NCBI RefSeq assembly: GCF_024169515.1
Contig: NZ_JAMKCQ010000001.1
Coordinates: 744,001 to 808,000 of the forward strand
Direction of reading: 5' to 3'
Source: Erwinia aphidicola
Lineage (GTDB): Bacteria > Pseudomonadota > Gammaproteobacteria > Enterobacterales > Enterobacteriaceae
Length of the DNA: 64,000 nt
A program made the position numbers and the translations under genes. Below are positions 39,101 to 50,962 of this stretch, in pieces (the stretch's first letter is position 1; each line of letters begins with the position of its first letter). The notes beneath the pieces are model-generated. The model saw nothing but the letters and a program-made list of their open reading frames with translations. It was not told where the DNA came from and made no database searches.

Positions 39101-41252
39101 GTTGTGCCTCTGGCTTTTCTGCCATTTCGCGCAGGGTGACAAAGTCCGGTTTCCCGCTGCCGAGCAGCGGCAGCTGTTTCAGCACGTGGATATCACGCGG
39201 TATCGCCAGCTCCGGGCTGCCCAGCTCGCGGGCGGCGCGGGTCAGCTGTTCACGCGTCAGTTCAGTATCGGTGGTAAACAGCACCAGCGCCTCGCCGCGA
39301 TTACCGTCCGGCTTGATGGTTGCCGCATGCTGTTTTTCAGCGGACGCTTTCAGCGCGATCAGCTCGACGCTCTCCAGTGAGACCATCTCACCTGCGATTT
39401 TAGCAAAGCGCTTCACGCGCCCCTGTATCTGGCAGAAGCCGCCTTCGTCAAAGCTGACGATATCGCCGGTGTCATACCAGCCCGCTTCCATCTGCCCTTC
39501 GCCATTATCCGCCGCCGGCGCTTCCAGCACGCCCGGGCGTTCTACACGCAGGTAACCTTTCATAATGTTCGGGCCGCGCAGCTGGAGCTGGCCGCCATTT
39601 TCAATACCCGGAACCGAGATCAGGCGTGAATCCATCCCCGGGAGAATGCGCCCGACCGTGTGGGATTTTGCTGCCATCGGCACATTAATCGCCACCACTG
39701 GCGCGCACTCGGTAACGCCATAACCTTCGAGAATACGAATGCCGTACTTCTCCATCCACAGTTCACGCGTGGTATTTTGCAGCTTCTCAGCGCCGGCAAC
39801 CACGTAGCGCAGGCGGGCGAAATCATACGGGTTGGCAAAGCGCGCGTAGTTGTTAAGGAAGGTCGAGGTGCCGAACAGCACGGTGCAGTTACGGTCATAG
39901 ACCAGTTCAGGCACAATGCGGTAATGCAGCGGGCTGGGGTAGAGAAACACCTGCGCCCCGGTCATCAGCGGGGTAAACAGGCCCACGGTCAGGCCGAAGG
40001 CGTGGAACAGCGGCAGCGCGGACATAAAGCGGTCACGCGGGGTAAAGTCCGCCACGGTACGGATCTGCTCAACGTTAGCCAGCAGGCTCTTGTGTGAGTG
40101 CACCACGCCTTTCGGATGGCCTTCTGACCCCGAGGTGAACAGCACCATGGCTGCATCCTCCGGCTGCTGCACCACTTCCGCTCTGGACGGCATCAGCAGA
40201 TGACGCAGCACCCACAGTTTGTCCTGCGTGGTGACGGTATCTTTCAGATCTTCGAGGTAGATCCATTTTACCTGGGTGATGCCTTCCGGCAGGTGCCACA
40301 GCTTGCCTTTGTCGAGGAACTGGCGCGAGGTGAAGACGGTTTTTACTTCAGCGGCGGTCAGCGCGCTGGTCAGCCCTTTCACCCCGGCGGTGTAGTTGAG
40401 CATCGCCGGAATTCGCCCGCGCAGCGATGCGCCCAGGATCGCCGCCGCGGTGACGGTGGCATTGGGCAGCAGCAGGCCGACATATTCGCCCTGGCGGGTG
40501 TAGCGCTCCAGAATGCGCCCGACGCCGAGCGCTTTTTTCAGCAGCCCGGTGTAGCTGTCAGGTTTGAAGCTGACGTCTTCAATGCAGGGCTTGAACAGGC
40601 CGTAGCGGGTGCGCGCCGCGAGAAATGCCTGATACAGCGTCTCACGCGGGCGCACCGCCATGCGTGCTTCCATCATAATGTGCTGCAGATGCTCGCCTGC
40701 CAGCTTGCGGCGGTCGCGCGCGCGCGGCGCATCCGGCATCGGAATGACGGTAGCGGGCAGCACGGTGAGGGTAATACGCGGGAACAGGCGGCGTTTAAAC
40801 ACCCCGGCCAGGCGGCCAAACGGCGAGAATTCGGCCCCTTCAATACGCATCGGCACCACGGTCGCCTGCGATTTGGCCGCGACGAACGCTGCACCGTCGT
40901 AGATTTTCATCAGGGAGCCGGTGACGGTGATACGTCCTTCCGGGAAGATCACCACCGGGCGCCCCTGGGCAACCAGCTTCACCAGATGTTTTAACGCCAT
41001 CGGCTTCGTCGGGTCGAGCGGCACAAAGTCAATCAGCGAGCGCAGCGCGCGCATGTACCACTGTTCGCTGATCGAGGAATATACGGCAAAGACCGGCTTT
41101 ACCGGCAGAAAGACCGCCAGCAGGATGCCGTCAATAAACGACATATGGTTGGGGGTGATGATCACCTTCTCTTTATATAACCCAGAGAGGTCGCCGTTCA
41201 GGCGCGTGCGGAACAGCACCCGCAACAGAAAACGCAGTACGGAAAACAGCAT
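39090..41252 (-). CDS. aas: 2-acyl-GPE acyltransferase / acyl-ACP synthetase Aas
   Basis: Aas is a bifunctional inner-membrane enzyme that reacylates lysophospholipids using acyl-ACP that it makes itself. The 720-residue product has an N-terminal PlsC-type acyltransferase with the HX4D motif NHMSFID (His36, Asp41) and the FPEGRI motif. A C-terminal AMP-binding domain has the P-loop [11 protein letters not shown] and [10 protein letters not shown]. The ATG at 41252 gives the family start [13 protein letters not shown]. Conserved synteny is interrupted upstream of it: in E. coli omrA/omrB and galR are next, but here about 20 kb of accessory DNA intervenes. Confidence 0.97.
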   Translation of the reverse strand: MLFSVLRFLLRVLFRTRLNGDLSGLYKEKVIITPNHMSFIDGILLAVFLPVKPVFAVYSSISEQWYMRALRSLIDFVPLDPTKPMALKHLVKLVAQGRPVVIFPEGRITVTGSLMKIYDGAAFVAAKSQATVVPMRIEGAEFSPFGRLAGVFKRRLFPRITLTVLPATVIPMPDAPRARDRRKLAGEHLQHIMMEARMAVRPRETLYQAFLAARTRYGLFKPCIEDVSFKPDSYTGLLKKALGVGRILERYTRQGEYVGLLLPNATVTAAAILGASLRGRIPAMLNYTAGVKGLTSALTAAEVKTVFTSRQFLDKGKLWHLPEGITQVKWIYLEDLKDTVTTQDKLWVLRHLLMPSRAEVVQQPEDAAMVLFTSGSEGHPKGVVHSHKSLLANVEQIRTVADFTPRDRFMSALPLFHAFGLTVGLFTPLMTGAQVFLYPSPLHYRIVPELVYDRNCTVLFGTSTFLNNYARFANPYDFARLRYVVAGAEKLQNTTRELWMEKYGIRILEGYGVTECAPVVAINVPMAAKSHTVGRILPGMDSRLISVPGIENGGQLQLRGPNIMKGYLRVERPGVLEAPAADNGEGQMEAGWYDTGDIVSFDEGGFCQIQGRVKRFAKIAGEMVSLESVELIALKASAEKQHAATIKPDGNRGEALVLFTTDTELTREQLTRAARELGSPELAIPRDIHVLKQLPLLGSGKPDFVTLREMAEKPEAQHEE

Positions 41253-41346
41253 GTCTTGTCCTTTCTCGCTGCAATAAACTGGGTTAACGATGCAGGAAAG
41301 GTGCGGACAACTCAATATTTATTAAGGAATTGGTGCGGTGATGACG

Positions 41347-41423
41347 TGTAGGGGTCGACCTTCTTTTCCGGTCGACCCGTGCAGCCAGTTACGGGCGGAC
41401 CGGAAAAAAAGGTCCGCCCCTAC
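41347..41423. repeat. GTAG...CTAC repeat pair upstream of aas
   Basis: GTAGGGGTCGACC (41347-41359) with GGTCGACCC forms a REP, and GGGCGGACC with GGTCCGCCC closed by CTAC (to 41423) forms an inverted REP. The stem sequences are those of the argA-recD array, but the hairpins are separated by 13 bp (GTGCAGCCAGTTA) instead of 2. This is a solo BIME. The rest of 41253-41479 has no gene that I recognise. Confidence 0.85.
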
Positions 41424-41479
41424 AGAACTTCGATGAGAAATAACCCATATATACTCTGTTAAGCATCAAGTAACCGACC

Positions 41480-42880
41480 CTACATTTTATCTGACCAGCC
41501 GCCGCCGAGCGCCACGATCAGCTTCACGCTGGTGACCCACTGGGTGCTTTGCAGCGTCAGCAGGCTCTGCTGCTGGCTAAGGCTGGTGTTTTCGGTGCTG
41601 GCAACGTCGAGATAGTCGATCATCCCGGCCTGATACTGATTATAGGTGACGCGGGCGGACTCCTGCGCCGATGCTGCCGCCCGCTGCTGCGCCTGCATTT
41701 CCGCCGCAAAAGTGTGCAGCTCCACCAGATAGTTTTCCACCTCTTCGAAGCCGGACAGCACCGTCTGCCGATAGCTGGCCACGTCAGCGTCATAGGCAGC
41801 CCGCGCCTGTTCAACTTTCGCCGAGGTGGCGCCAAAGTCGAGCAGCGTCCCGCTCAACTCCGGCCCCAGCGACCAGACGCGGTTCGGCAGGGAGATCAGG
41901 TGGCTAAAGGTCGAGCTGCTGTAGCCGCCGCTGGCGCTGAGCGTCAGGTCGGGATAGTAACCGGCAATCGCCACGCCAATCGCCGCATTGGCGGCGGCCA
42001 CGGTGCGCTCGGCCTGGGCGATATCCGGGCGGCGCTGCAGCAGATCCGCCGGTAACGCCTGCGGAATAGCGGGCAGCGTGGCCTGCAGCGGTGCCACCGC
42101 CAGGCTGAACGCCGCCGGGGTTTGGCCGATCAGCACCGCAATGGCGTGCTCCAGCTGCGCGCGCTGCCAGCTGAGATCGAGCGCCGAGGCGCCGGCGCTC
42201 TCCAACTGCGTTTCCGCCTGCGCCAGCGTGCCGCGCGATTCGCTGCCCGCCTGGTATTTGTTGTTGATCACCGTCAGGTAGCGCTGATAGGCCTCAACGC
42301 TTTTCTGGTACAGGGCGATGCGCTGGTCGAGAATGCGCAGCTGGAAATAGTCCTGTGCCAGCGTCGACTGCGCGCTGAGGGTAATGTTGGCAAGCTCCGC
42401 CGCACTGGCATCGGCGCTGGCCCGGTTCTCCTCCAGCGTGCGGCGCAGTTTGCCCCAGATATCCAGCTCCCAGGACGCGGACGCCTGCAGCGAATGGCTG
42501 TTGCTGATGGATTTGCCTGTTTCACTGCTGCTGGCGGTGCCGCTGCGCGTCGAGCTGCCGCTGCCGGTAACGCTCGGCAACAGATTGCTGCGCGACTCCG
42601 AGGCCAGCGCCAGCGCCTGGCGATACTGCGCTTCATACTGCGCCACATTCTGGTTGGAGACCTGCACCTGACGCAGCAGGCCATCGAGCGTGGAGTCGCG
42701 ATAGACCGCCCACCACGCGCCTTTGCTGGCCTGGTCCTGCGGAGTAGCCTGCTGCCAGCCCTGCGCTTCTTTATAGTGCAGCGCGCCCGGCGCACTCGGG
42801 CGCTGGTAGTCCGGGCCAACGGCACAGCCACCCATCAGCAGAGCGAGCGCAACGGGCAGGGTTTTCATCATCATTTTCAT
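41480..42880 (-). CDS. Outer-membrane efflux lipoprotein (OprM/NodT family) of the MdtABC/MuxABC-type operon
   Basis: An outer-membrane channel subunit for a tripartite RND pump. The 466-residue protein has a lipoprotein signal ending in LLMGGCAVGPDYQRP and the duplicated TolC-like repeats with LLQRRPDIAQAERTVAAANAAIG, a diagnostic OprM-family stretch, and SGFEEVENYLVEL. It is the last gene of a four-gene unit: the best ATG (42880) is 4 bp after the stop of the second RND gene. A longer frame runs to 42943 over that gene. The gene position is occupied by mdtD in E. coli mdtABCD, whereas Pseudomonas muxABC ends in the OprM-like opmB. Confidence 0.9.
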   Translation of the reverse strand: MKMMMKTLPVALALLMGGCAVGPDYQRPSAPGALHYKEAQGWQQATPQDQASKGAWWAVYRDSTLDGLLRQVQVSNQNVAQYEAQYRQALALASESRSNLLPSVTGSGSSTRSGTASSSETGKSISNSHSLQASASWELDIWGKLRRTLEENRASADASAAELANITLSAQSTLAQDYFQLRILDQRIALYQKSVEAYQRYLTVINNKYQAGSESRGTLAQAETQLESAGASALDLSWQRAQLEHAIAVLIGQTPAAFSLAVAPLQATLPAIPQALPADLLQRRPDIAQAERTVAAANAAIGVAIAGYYPDLTLSASGGYSSSTFSHLISLPNRVWSLGPELSGTLLDFGATSAKVEQARAAYDADVASYRQTVLSGFEEVENYLVELHTFAAEMQAQQRAAASAQESARVTYNQYQAGMIDYLDVASTENTSLSQQQSLLTLQSTQWVTSVKLIVALGGGWSDKM

Positions 42881-42884
42881 CGGA

Positions 42885-45800
42885 TTATTCAGCCTGACGC
42901 AGGCGCTGCCACTGGCGTTGAGTGGCGCGACTGACGCGATCAAGATAGAGGTAAACCACCGGGGTGGTGAACAGGGTTAATAGCTGGCTGAGCGCCAGGC
43001 CACCGGCAATCGCCAGCCCCAGCGGGCTGCGCAGATCGGCATCGCCGCCGCTGCCGAGCGCCAGCGGCAGCGCGCCGAAGAAGGCGGCCAGCGTGGTCAT
43101 CATAATCGGGCGGAAACGCATCAGGCAGGCCTGGGTAATCGCCTGCTGCGGGCTCATGCCCTGCTGGCGTTCGGCGGCCAGCGCAAAGTCGATCATCATA
43201 ATGGCGTTCTTCTTCACAATGCCGATCAGCAGCAGAATACCGATCAGCGCAATCACCGTCAGCTCGGTGCCGGTCAGCAGCATCAGCAGCAGCGCGCCGA
43301 CCCCGGCGGACGGCAGCGTGGAGAGGATGGTCAGCGGATGGATGTAGCTCTCATACAGCATGCCCAGCACGATATACACCGCCGCCAGCGCTGCCAGAAT
43401 CAGCCACGGCATAGAGGCGCTCAGCTCGGTAAACGCCTGCGCGGTTCCGGCAAAGCCCGCCTGCACGTTGTCCGGCAGGCCGATTTTCGCCATCGCCGTT
43501 TTCACCGCCGCCTGCGCCTGCTCCAGCGATACGCCATCCTGCAGGTTGAAGGCGATGGTGCTGGTGGCCGACTGCCCCTGATGGTTTACCGACAAGGGCG
43601 CGTTAGCCCCGCTGAAGCTGGCGAAGGCGGAGAGCGGAATGCGATCGCCGCTGTCGTTAATCACAAACAGCTTATTCAGCGTCTGCGGGTCACGCGTCCA
43701 TTCACCGCTGAGCGACATCACCACGTGGTACTGATTCAGCGTTTTATACAGCGTGGCGACCTGGCGCTGGCTGAAGGCGTTGTTCAGCATATCGTCGAGC
43801 ATCTGCACGTTGACGCCGAGGCGAGTGGCGCGATCGCGATCGATGTTGATCATCACCTCTTGGCCGCCGGTCTGCGAATCTGAATCGACGCTGGTCAGCA
43901 GCGGGATCGCCTCCAGCGCCGCTTTGACCTTCGGCGTCCAGACGCGCAGCGTGTCGAGATCGTCGGCCTGCAGGCTGTACTGATACGAGGCGTTGGCGCT
44001 GCGCCCGCCGATATGGATATCCTGCGCCGCCATCAGAAACAGCTGCACCCCGGGCACGCTGCTCATTTTGCCGCTCAGGCGGTTGGCGACTTCGCTGGCG
44101 TTGGCGTCACGCTGGTCGAAGTCCTTCAGATGCACGAAGAACATCGCGGTATTGCGCGAACCGAATGCCCCGCTGCCCATCGACGACATCACGCCATCCA
44201 CCGCCGGATCCTTTTCGATCATTGCGGCAAAGGCTTTCACCTTTGGCTCCATCGCCTGGAAGGAGACATTCTGATCGGCTCGCATCATGCCCATCAGCAG
44301 GCCGGTATCCTGATTAGGGAAAAACCCCTTCTGCACCACCGCATAGAGAAACAGGTTGAGCACCACGGTAAGCAGCAGGCTAAACAGCGTCAGGCGCTGG
44401 TGGCGCATCACCCACGCCAGCGCCGCCGCATAGCTGGACAGCAGGCGATTAAGGCCGTTTTCTATCCACTGGTAAAGAGGATGTGGCCGCTTTGTCACCT
44501 GCGGTTTACGCTTCAGCAGGCGCGAACAGAGCATCGGCGTCAGGCTGAGCGACACCACCATTGAGATAATCAGTGAGCTAGTCAGCGTGACCGCGAACTC
44601 GCGGAACAGGCGACCAACAATGCTGCCCATCAGCAGGATCGGGATAAACACCGCAATCAGCGACAGAGTCATCGACAGCACGGTAAAGCTGACCTCCTGC
44701 GCGCCTTTAATCGATGCACGTACCGGGCTCAGCCCCTGTTCGATATAGCGGGTGATGTTCTCCAGCACCACGATGGCGTCATCGACCACAAAGCCGGTGG
44801 CGATAATCAGCGCCATCAGCGACAGGTTATCCAGGCTATAGCCGAGCAGATACATCACCGCGCAGGTGCCGACCAGCGACACCGGCAATGCCAGCGCCGG
44901 GATCGCCAGCGCCCGCACGTCGCGCAGGAAAACAAACACCACGCCAATCACCAGCAGCATGGCGATCAGCAGCGTCTCTTCGGTGTCGTACAGCGAGGCG
45001 CGCACGTTGGGGCCGCGATCCACCACGATGGTCAGCCTGACGTCGGCGGGCAGCGCTTTCTCAATCTGCGGCAGCTGCGCTTTAATGCCGTCGATGGTCT
45101 CCAGCATGTTGGCCCCGGCGGAGCGCGTTACGCCAATGGTCACTGACGGCGAGCCGTTATAGAAACCGGCGCTGTAGTTATCCTCCACCGCGTCATAGAC
45201 TTTCGCCACGTCGCTTAAGCGAATAGCGCGCCCGTTGCTGTAGCTCACCACCAGGTCACGATACTGCTGCGCCTGCTCCAGCTGGCCGTTGCCGTCAACC
45301 ATCCACGACTGGGTTTTCCCTTCCAGCATTCCCTTAGGCAGATTGGTGGTGCTGTTGGCCACCGCTGCACGCACCGTATCCAGTGAGATACCGGCCTGGC
45401 TAAGCCGCTGCGGCTGCAGGTCGATGCGCACGGCGGGCAGCGCGCTGCCGCGCAGCGAGACCTCCCCGACCCCATTCACCTGGGCAACCTTCTGTTTGAT
45501 CTTGCTGTCGGCAAGGTCATACAGCTCGGCGCTGGTGCGGGTGGTGGACGAGAGCGCCATCATCACTATCGGCGCGTCGGACGGGTTGGCTTTCTGGTAG
45601 GTCGGCAGCGACGGCATGCTGCTCGGCAGCAGGCTGCGCGAGGCGTTAATCGCCGCCTGCACGTCGCGCGCCGCGCCGTTGATATCGCGGCTCAGCGCAA
45701 ACTGCAGGATGATATTGGTGGAGCCCTGCGAGCTTTCCGAGGTCATCTCGCTAATGCCGGCAATCTGCCCCAGCGCGCGCTCCAGCGGGGTAGCGACGGT

Positions 45801-45983
45801 GGCCGCCATGGTTTCCGGGCTGGCGCCGGGCAGGCTTGCCGACACCATAATGGTCGGAAAGTCCACCGTCGGCAGCGGTGCGACCGGCAGCAGGCGGTAG
45901 CCGAGCGCCCCCAGCAGCAGGATCCCCAGCGTCAGCAGCAGCGTGGCAACCGGGCGGAAAATAAACAGGCGCGTGATACTCAT
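42885..45983 (-). CDS. RND efflux transporter, MdtC/MuxC-type
   Basis: A proton-driven inner-membrane RND pump subunit of 1032 residues. It has the standard architecture: TM1 from residue 10, two large periplasmic loops and 12 TM segments. The proton-relay acidic pair is in [15 protein letters not shown] in TM4, and the TM10 lysine is in [15 protein letters not shown]. The N-terminus [20 protein letters not shown] and the [24 protein letters not shown] loop resemble MdtC/MuxC rather than AcrB. It overlaps the upstream RND gene by 4 bp; in this family the two different pump subunits form a heterotrimer. Confidence 0.92.
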   Translation of the reverse strand: MSITRLFIFRPVATLLLTLGILLLGALGYRLLPVAPLPTVDFPTIMVSASLPGASPETMAATVATPLERALGQIAGISEMTSESSQGSTNIILQFALSRDINGAARDVQAAINASRSLLPSSMPSLPTYQKANPSDAPIVMMALSSTTRTSAELYDLADSKIKQKVAQVNGVGEVSLRGSALPAVRIDLQPQRLSQAGISLDTVRAAVANSTTNLPKGMLEGKTQSWMVDGNGQLEQAQQYRDLVVSYSNGRAIRLSDVAKVYDAVEDNYSAGFYNGSPSVTIGVTRSAGANMLETIDGIKAQLPQIEKALPADVRLTIVVDRGPNVRASLYDTEETLLIAMLLVIGVVFVFLRDVRALAIPALALPVSLVGTCAVMYLLGYSLDNLSLMALIIATGFVVDDAIVVLENITRYIEQGLSPVRASIKGAQEVSFTVLSMTLSLIAVFIPILLMGSIVGRLFREFAVTLTSSLIISMVVSLSLTPMLCSRLLKRKPQVTKRPHPLYQWIENGLNRLLSSYAAALAWVMRHQRLTLFSLLLTVVLNLFLYAVVQKGFFPNQDTGLLMGMMRADQNVSFQAMEPKVKAFAAMIEKDPAVDGVMSSMGSGAFGSRNTAMFFVHLKDFDQRDANASEVANRLSGKMSSVPGVQLFLMAAQDIHIGGRSANASYQYSLQADDLDTLRVWTPKVKAALEAIPLLTSVDSDSQTGGQEVMINIDRDRATRLGVNVQMLDDMLNNAFSQRQVATLYKTLNQYHVVMSLSGEWTRDPQTLNKLFVINDSGDRIPLSAFASFSGANAPLSVNHQGQSATSTIAFNLQDGVSLEQAQAAVKTAMAKIGLPDNVQAGFAGTAQAFTELSASMPWLILAALAAVYIVLGMLYESYIHPLTILSTLPSAGVGALLLMLLTGTELTVIALIGILLLIGIVKKNAIMMIDFALAAERQQGMSPQQAITQACLMRFRPIMMTTLAAFFGALPLALGSGGDADLRSPLGLAIAGGLALSQLLTLFTTPVVYLYLDRVSRATQRQWQRLRQAE

Positions 45984-48900
45984 TCGCGCCCCCGCGCGGC
46001 GCGGCGGCGCAGAGCGCGTCTGGCGCGCTGCGACATGCCGTCAAACCACAGATAGATCACCGGGGTGGAGAACAGCGTCAGCAGCTGGCTGAAGATCAGC
46101 CCGCCGACGATCACCAGCCCCAGCGGCTGGCGCAGTTCGGCTCCGGAACCGGAAGCCAGCATCAGCGGCAGCGCCCCAAGCAGCGCGGCCATGGTGGTCA
46201 TCAGGATCGGCCGAAAGCGCAGCAGGCACGCCTGGTGAATCGCCTCACGCGGGCTGAGGTGCTGCTTATTCTCCGCCTCCAGCGCAAAGTCGATCATCAT
46301 AATGGCGTTCTTTTTCACGATGCCGATCAGCAGGATCACCCCAATCAGCGCGATCAGGCTGAATTCGGTATCCGCCAGCAGCAGCGTCAGCAGCGCGCCG
46401 ACCGCCGCCGAGGGCAGCGTCGAAAGAATGGTCACCGGGTGGATAAAGCTCTCGTAGAGAATGCCCAGCACCACATACATGGTGAGCAGCGCGGCGAGGA
46501 TCAGCCACAGCGTATTGCCGGTGGCGTTCTGGAATGCGGCGCTCTCGCCCTGGTAGCGCAGCGTAATGGATGACGGCTGCGCCAGCGCGGCGCTGACCTC
46601 GCTAATCGCCTGCTGCGCCTGCTCCAGCGAGTAGCCCTCATTCAGGTTGAACGACACGTTGACCGCCGGGAACTGATTGAGGCGCATATGGACCAGCGAG
46701 CCGGTGCGCAGATGGATGGCGGCCACCGAAGTCAGGCGCACCATGCCGGTGGTGGTCGTGGCGGTCGCGCTGCTGGAACTGCTGCTGGTTGATGTAGAGA
46801 GGGTAGCGCTGCTGGCGCTGGTCGAACTGCTGCCGGACGGCTGAAGCCAGACATCGTCAAACGACGCCGGGGAGCGCTGGAACCTTGGCGCCACCTCCAG
46901 CACCACGCGATACTGATTCGACTGGGTAAAGATGGTCGAAATCAGCCGCTGGCCGAAGGCGTTATACAGCGCGGTATCAACATCGGCGGCGGTAATGCCG
47001 TAGCGCGCGGCGGCATCGCGGTTCAGCTCGACCCAGGCCACTTGCCCCTGGTCCTGCAGGTCGCTGACCACGGAACTGAACTCCGGGCGCTGCTGCAGCG
47101 CGCTGACCAGCTTCGGCGACCACGTCACCAGGGTTTCGCTGTCGGCGTCGTCGAGGCTGAACTGGTAGCGGTCCGGCGTGACCCGATCGTTGACCGTGAG
47201 ATCCTGTGCCGACTGCATATAGAGCTGAATGCCCGGCACGCTGGCGCTGGCCTGCTGCAGCTGTTTGATCACGGCATCGGCGCGCTCGTCACGATCCGCA
47301 AAAGATTTAAGGTTGATCTGCATACGGCCGCTGTTGAGGCTGGTGTTACTGCCGTCAATGCCGACGGTAGAGGAGAGGCTTTCAACCGCCGGATTTTTCA
47401 GGATCTCCGCTGCCAGCTGCTGCTGACGGCGCGACATCTCCTTAAACGACACATCCTGCGACGCCACGGTAACCCCCTGGATCAGCCCGGTATCCTGCGC
47501 CGGGAAGAAGCCTTTCGGGATCGCCACGTACAGCAGCACGGTAAACACCAGCGTGGCCAGCGCGACACAGAGCGTGAGCCGCTGATGGTTCAGCACGATG
47601 GTCAGCAGGCGGTCGTAACCGGCCACCAGCTTATCGAAGAACTGCCCGCCCTTGCGGTAAAAGCGCGACTGGCGCTCCTCGGGGATGTGGCGCAGCAGGT
47701 AGGCACACAGCATCGGCGTCAGGGTCAGCGACACCAGCATCGAGACGAAGATCGACACCGCCAGGGTGATGGCAAATTCGCGGAACAGCCGCCCGACGAC
47801 ATCCCCCATAAACAGCAGCGGGATCAGCACCGCAATCAGCGAGAAAGTCAGGGAGATAATGGTGAAGCCAATCTGCGCCGAGCCTTTTAGCGCCGCTTCC
47901 ATCGGGGTTTCGCCCTGCTCAAGACGACGGGAGATGTTCTCCACCACCACAATCGCATCGTCGATGACAAAGCCGGTGGCAATGGTCAGCGCCATCAGCG
48001 AGAGGTTATTCAGGCTGAAGCCCGCCAGGTACATCACGCCAAAGGTGCCGACCAGCGACAGCGGCACCGCAAGGCTGGGGATCAGCGTCGCCGCCACGTT
48101 GCGCAGGAACAGGAAAGTCACCATCACCACCAGGCCAATCGACAGCATCAGCTCAAACTGTACGTCGCCGATCGAGGCGCGAATCGTCTGGGTGCGGTCG
48201 GAGAGTATCGTCATTTTCACCCCGTCCGGCAGCGCAGCCTGCAGGGCCGGCAGCTGGGCTTTGATGCTGTCCACCACCGAAATCACGTTGGCACCGGGCT
48301 GGCGCTGTACGCTGATAACAATCGCCGGGCTGTTGTTCGCCCACGCCGACTGCCAGGTGTTTTCCGCCGCCTCTTCAATGTGCGCCACGTCGCGCAGGCG
48401 CAGCGCCGACCCATTTTTATAAGTGAGGATCAGATTGCCGTACTCGGCGGCGGTGCGCAGCTGGTCGTTGGCGTCGATGGTGACCGAGTGAAACTGGCCG
48501 TCGAAGCCGCCCTTTGAACCGTTAACGTTGCTGTTGCTGACCAGGGTGTTAACGTCTTCCAGCGTCAGGCCGTGCGCCGCCAGCGCCTTCGGATCCATCT
48601 GCACGCGGATAGCGGGTTGATGCCCGCCCGCCAGCGTGACCATGCCAACGCCGGAGATCTGCGACAGCTTCAGCGCAATACGGGTGTTCACCAGATCCTG
48701 CACTTTGGTCAGCGGCAGCGTGTCCGAACTGGCCGCGAGAGCGATCACCGCGCTGTCCGCCGGATTCACCTTTTTATAGGTTGGCGGATTGGGCAGATCG
48801 GTCGGCAACAGGCTGTCGGCGGCATTGATCGCCGCCTGCACTTCCTGCTCCGCGACGTCGAGCGACAGGTCGAGGGAGAACTTCAGCGCAATTACCGAAG

Positions 48901-49162
48901 AGCCGCTGGAGCTGCTGGAGGACATCTGGCTAAGGCCCGACATCTGCCCGAGCTGGCGTTCCAGCGGCGCGGTGACCGAGGAGGCCATCACGTCCGGGCT
49001 GGCGCCGGGATAAAGCGTGGTGACCTGTATCGTCGGATAATCCACCTGCGGCAGCGCCGAGGTCGACAGCATGCGGTAAGCGAAAATCCCGGAGAGCAGC
49101 ACGGCCACCATCAGCAGGATAGTGGCTACCGGGCGGGCGATAAAAATGCGTGACGGATTCAT
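45980..49162 (-). CDS. RND efflux transporter, MdtB/MuxB-type, with Ser/Thr-rich insertion
   Basis: A 1060-residue inner-membrane RND pump subunit, partner of the next gene. The N-terminus [22 protein letters not shown], the TM4 motif [19 protein letters not shown] and the [18 protein letters not shown] segment place it with MdtB/MuxB. It is about 20 residues longer than E. coli MdtB. The extra length corresponds to a low-complexity stretch of Ser, Thr and Ala at about residues 774-805 (DNA 46750-46845) within the second periplasmic loop, just before [10 protein letters not shown]. It overlaps the membrane-fusion gene by 4 bp. It is intact. Confidence 0.92.
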   Translation of the reverse strand: MNPSRIFIARPVATILLMVAVLLSGIFAYRMLSTSALPQVDYPTIQVTTLYPGASPDVMASSVTAPLERQLGQMSGLSQMSSSSSSGSSVIALKFSLDLSLDVAEQEVQAAINAADSLLPTDLPNPPTYKKVNPADSAVIALAASSDTLPLTKVQDLVNTRIALKLSQISGVGMVTLAGGHQPAIRVQMDPKALAAHGLTLEDVNTLVSNSNVNGSKGGFDGQFHSVTIDANDQLRTAAEYGNLILTYKNGSALRLRDVAHIEEAAENTWQSAWANNSPAIVISVQRQPGANVISVVDSIKAQLPALQAALPDGVKMTILSDRTQTIRASIGDVQFELMLSIGLVVMVTFLFLRNVAATLIPSLAVPLSLVGTFGVMYLAGFSLNNLSLMALTIATGFVIDDAIVVVENISRRLEQGETPMEAALKGSAQIGFTIISLTFSLIAVLIPLLFMGDVVGRLFREFAITLAVSIFVSMLVSLTLTPMLCAYLLRHIPEERQSRFYRKGGQFFDKLVAGYDRLLTIVLNHQRLTLCVALATLVFTVLLYVAIPKGFFPAQDTGLIQGVTVASQDVSFKEMSRRQQQLAAEILKNPAVESLSSTVGIDGSNTSLNSGRMQINLKSFADRDERADAVIKQLQQASASVPGIQLYMQSAQDLTVNDRVTPDRYQFSLDDADSETLVTWSPKLVSALQQRPEFSSVVSDLQDQGQVAWVELNRDAAARYGITAADVDTALYNAFGQRLISTIFTQSNQYRVVLEVAPRFQRSPASFDDVWLQPSGSSSTSASSATLSTSTSSSSSSATATTTTGMVRLTSVAAIHLRTGSLVHMRLNQFPAVNVSFNLNEGYSLEQAQQAISEVSAALAQPSSITLRYQGESAAFQNATGNTLWLILAALLTMYVVLGILYESFIHPVTILSTLPSAAVGALLTLLLADTEFSLIALIGVILLIGIVKKNAIMMIDFALEAENKQHLSPREAIHQACLLRFRPILMTTMAALLGALPLMLASGSGAELRQPLGLVIVGGLIFSQLLTLFSTPVIYLWFDGMSQRARRALRRRAARGRE

Positions 49163-50391
49163 GGTGCTGTCTTACTGCCGGCCGCGCTCTGCACCTCTTC
49201 GGCAGAGACCACCGAGACTTTGCTGCCGTTGGTCAGGCGATCGATCCCTTCCGTAACGACCTGCTCGCCGGCCGTCACCCCTGCGAGGATCGCCTGCTGG
49301 CTGTCACCAAACGCCGGGCCAGTGTTCACCGCCCTGCGCGTCACGCTGTGGTCTTTATTGACCACCCAGACAAAGCTGCCATCGCTGCTGAGCTGCAGTG
49401 CCTGAGCCGGGATGACCATCGCCTGTTTCAGCGTGCCGGTTTGCAGGCGCAGATTGACAAACTGATTGGGATAGAGCGCCTCATCCTGATTGGCAAACAG
49501 CGCTTTTAGCTCCACGCTACCGGTACTGGTATCGATCTGGTTGCTGATAAACTGCACCTCCCCCTGCCCCAGCTCGCTGCTGCCCTGCTGGTCAAACGCG
49601 GTGGCGGGCAGGCTCTGGTCGTGGTGCAGCGCTTTAAGCAACGACGGGATATGGCTTTGCGGCACGCTAAAGGTCACCGCGGCAGGCTGGGTCTGGGTAA
49701 TGGTGACTAACCCGGTAGTGGAGCTGCTCTGCACCATGTTACCGGCATCGACCAACCGCAGGCCGACGCGCCCGCCGATCGGGGCGGTGATGCGCGCATA
49801 CTCAATGTTAAGCTTTGCCGCATCAATCTGTGCCAGATCGGCTTTCACCGCCCCGCTGTACTGGCCGACGGTGGCCGTTTGCGTGTCGAGATCCTGGCGC
49901 GCCAGCGAGTCCTGGGCAAACAGTTTCTGGTAGCGCGCCAGCGTCAGCTGGGCACTTTTCAGCAGCGCCTGATTCTGGTTAAGGTCGCCCTGATACTGCG
50001 CCAGCGTGGCCTGGTAGCTGCGCGGATCAATCTGCGCCAGCAGCTGCCCGGCGCTGACTTTCTGCCCCTCTTTGAAGTAAACGTGCGTCAGCTGCCCGTC
50101 AACGCGGCTGGTCACGGTGACCGTGGCGTTGGGGATGACAGTGCCAAGCGCCGTCAGATAGATGGGCACATCAGCCTGCGTGACCTCGCCGGTGTGCACC
50201 GGCGTCGTCATCCCCGCCATCATCGGGCCTGCACTGCCGGGCCCGCCCGGCCCTTTCATGCCGCCATGCGCGCCCGCTGCGGAATGAGCCGGCCAGAAGC
50301 GCCAGACCAGGCCTGCGACAAGCAATAGCAAAATAACGCAGAGGATGATATTACGCCGGGAGTGCGGCTTTTTCGGGCGGTTCGCGGTCAT
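49159..50391 (-). CDS. RND periplasmic adaptor protein, MdtA/MuxA-type
   Basis: The membrane-fusion subunit linking the two RND pumps to the outer-membrane channel. The 410-residue protein has an N-terminal membrane anchor ([20 protein letters not shown]), a Gly/Met-rich linker, a barrel-lipoyl half-motif ([19 protein letters not shown]), a coiled-coil hairpin rich in Gln and Leu, and the second lipoyl part ([20 protein letters not shown]). The start at 50391 gives [13 protein letters not shown] like other MdtA proteins; a longer frame starts at 50460. It heads the operon. No BaeSR-type regulator is adjacent. Confidence 0.92.
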   Translation of the reverse strand: MTANRPKKPHSRRNIILCVILLLLVAGLVWRFWPAHSAAGAHGGMKGPGGPGSAGPMMAGMTTPVHTGEVTQADVPIYLTALGTVIPNATVTVTSRVDGQLTHVYFKEGQKVSAGQLLAQIDPRSYQATLAQYQGDLNQNQALLKSAQLTLARYQKLFAQDSLARQDLDTQTATVGQYSGAVKADLAQIDAAKLNIEYARITAPIGGRVGLRLVDAGNMVQSSSTTGLVTITQTQPAAVTFSVPQSHIPSLLKALHHDQSLPATAFDQQGSSELGQGEVQFISNQIDTSTGSVELKALFANQDEALYPNQFVNLRLQTGTLKQAMVIPAQALQLSSDGSFVWVVNKDHSVTRRAVNTGPAFGDSQQAILAGVTAGEQVVTEGIDRLTNGSKVSVVSAEEVQSAAGSKTAP

Positions 50392-50513
50392 GAGGTTACG
50401 TTCTTTAAGATGCAGCAAAGTGATAAATGCGCCGGAATGTCCAGCGCGATAAGAATGCAATGCGGGTCAGATCTGTTCCGAACCCTACGCAACCTTGTAC
50501 AACCACATTCTGA

Positions 50514-50847
50514 CGGGCCAGGCATGCCATGGCCCCTACGGATATCTGATGCGGGCCTGGCATGCCATGGCCCCTACGGATATCTGATGTGGGCCAGGCA
50601 TGCCGTGGCCCCTACGGATATCTGATGTGGGCCAGGCATGCCGTGGCCCCTACGGATATCTGATGCGGGCCTGGCATGCCGTGGCCCCTACGGATATCTG
50701 ATGCGGGCCTGGCATGCCGTGGCCCCTACGGATATCTGATGCGGGCCAGGCATGCCGTGGCCCTACGGATATCTGATGTGGGCCAGGCATGCCGCGACAG
50801 CTGCGGATTTGTACTCTGGTTTTGTAGGGGTCAGGCATGCCTGACCC
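50514..50847. repeat. Tandem 38-bp palindromic array between the two efflux operons
   Basis: Eight units with exact 38-bp spacing (GGCATGCC at 50521, 50559, 50597, 50635, 50673, 50711, 50749, and 50786 after a 1-base deletion). Each is GGGCC(A/T)-GGCATGCC-(A/G)TGGCCCCTAC followed by the 14-bp linker GGATATCTGATG plus two bases. A final, inverted hairpin headed by GTAG (GTAGGGGTCAGGCATGCC, then TGACCC, 50824-50847) caps it. This matches the logic of the argA-recD array with a different core. The gap 50392-50513 and 50848-50962 show no gene. Confidence 0.92.
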
Positions 50848-50962
50848 GCTAAGCCATCAACCTTTGTTGATAGTCATTTCTATCATCATCTATCCCGCTG
50901 ACGAGATTCTATATTGGGGGCGTAAGAATTTCGTAAAAAATGCGATATTTAATCAGGAATGC

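Noticed and set aside
50362..50838. Small open frames across the 38-bp array (87 and 62 codons)
   Set aside because: They encode only repeat-derived peptide and lack a start context.
50514..50847. CRISPR array, because of regular 38-bp spacing
   Set aside because: There are no unique spacers: the whole unit including the linker is repeated, and each unit is a palindrome with a GTAG/CTAC end. The same applies to the 41-bp and 100-bp arrays. No cas genes are present.
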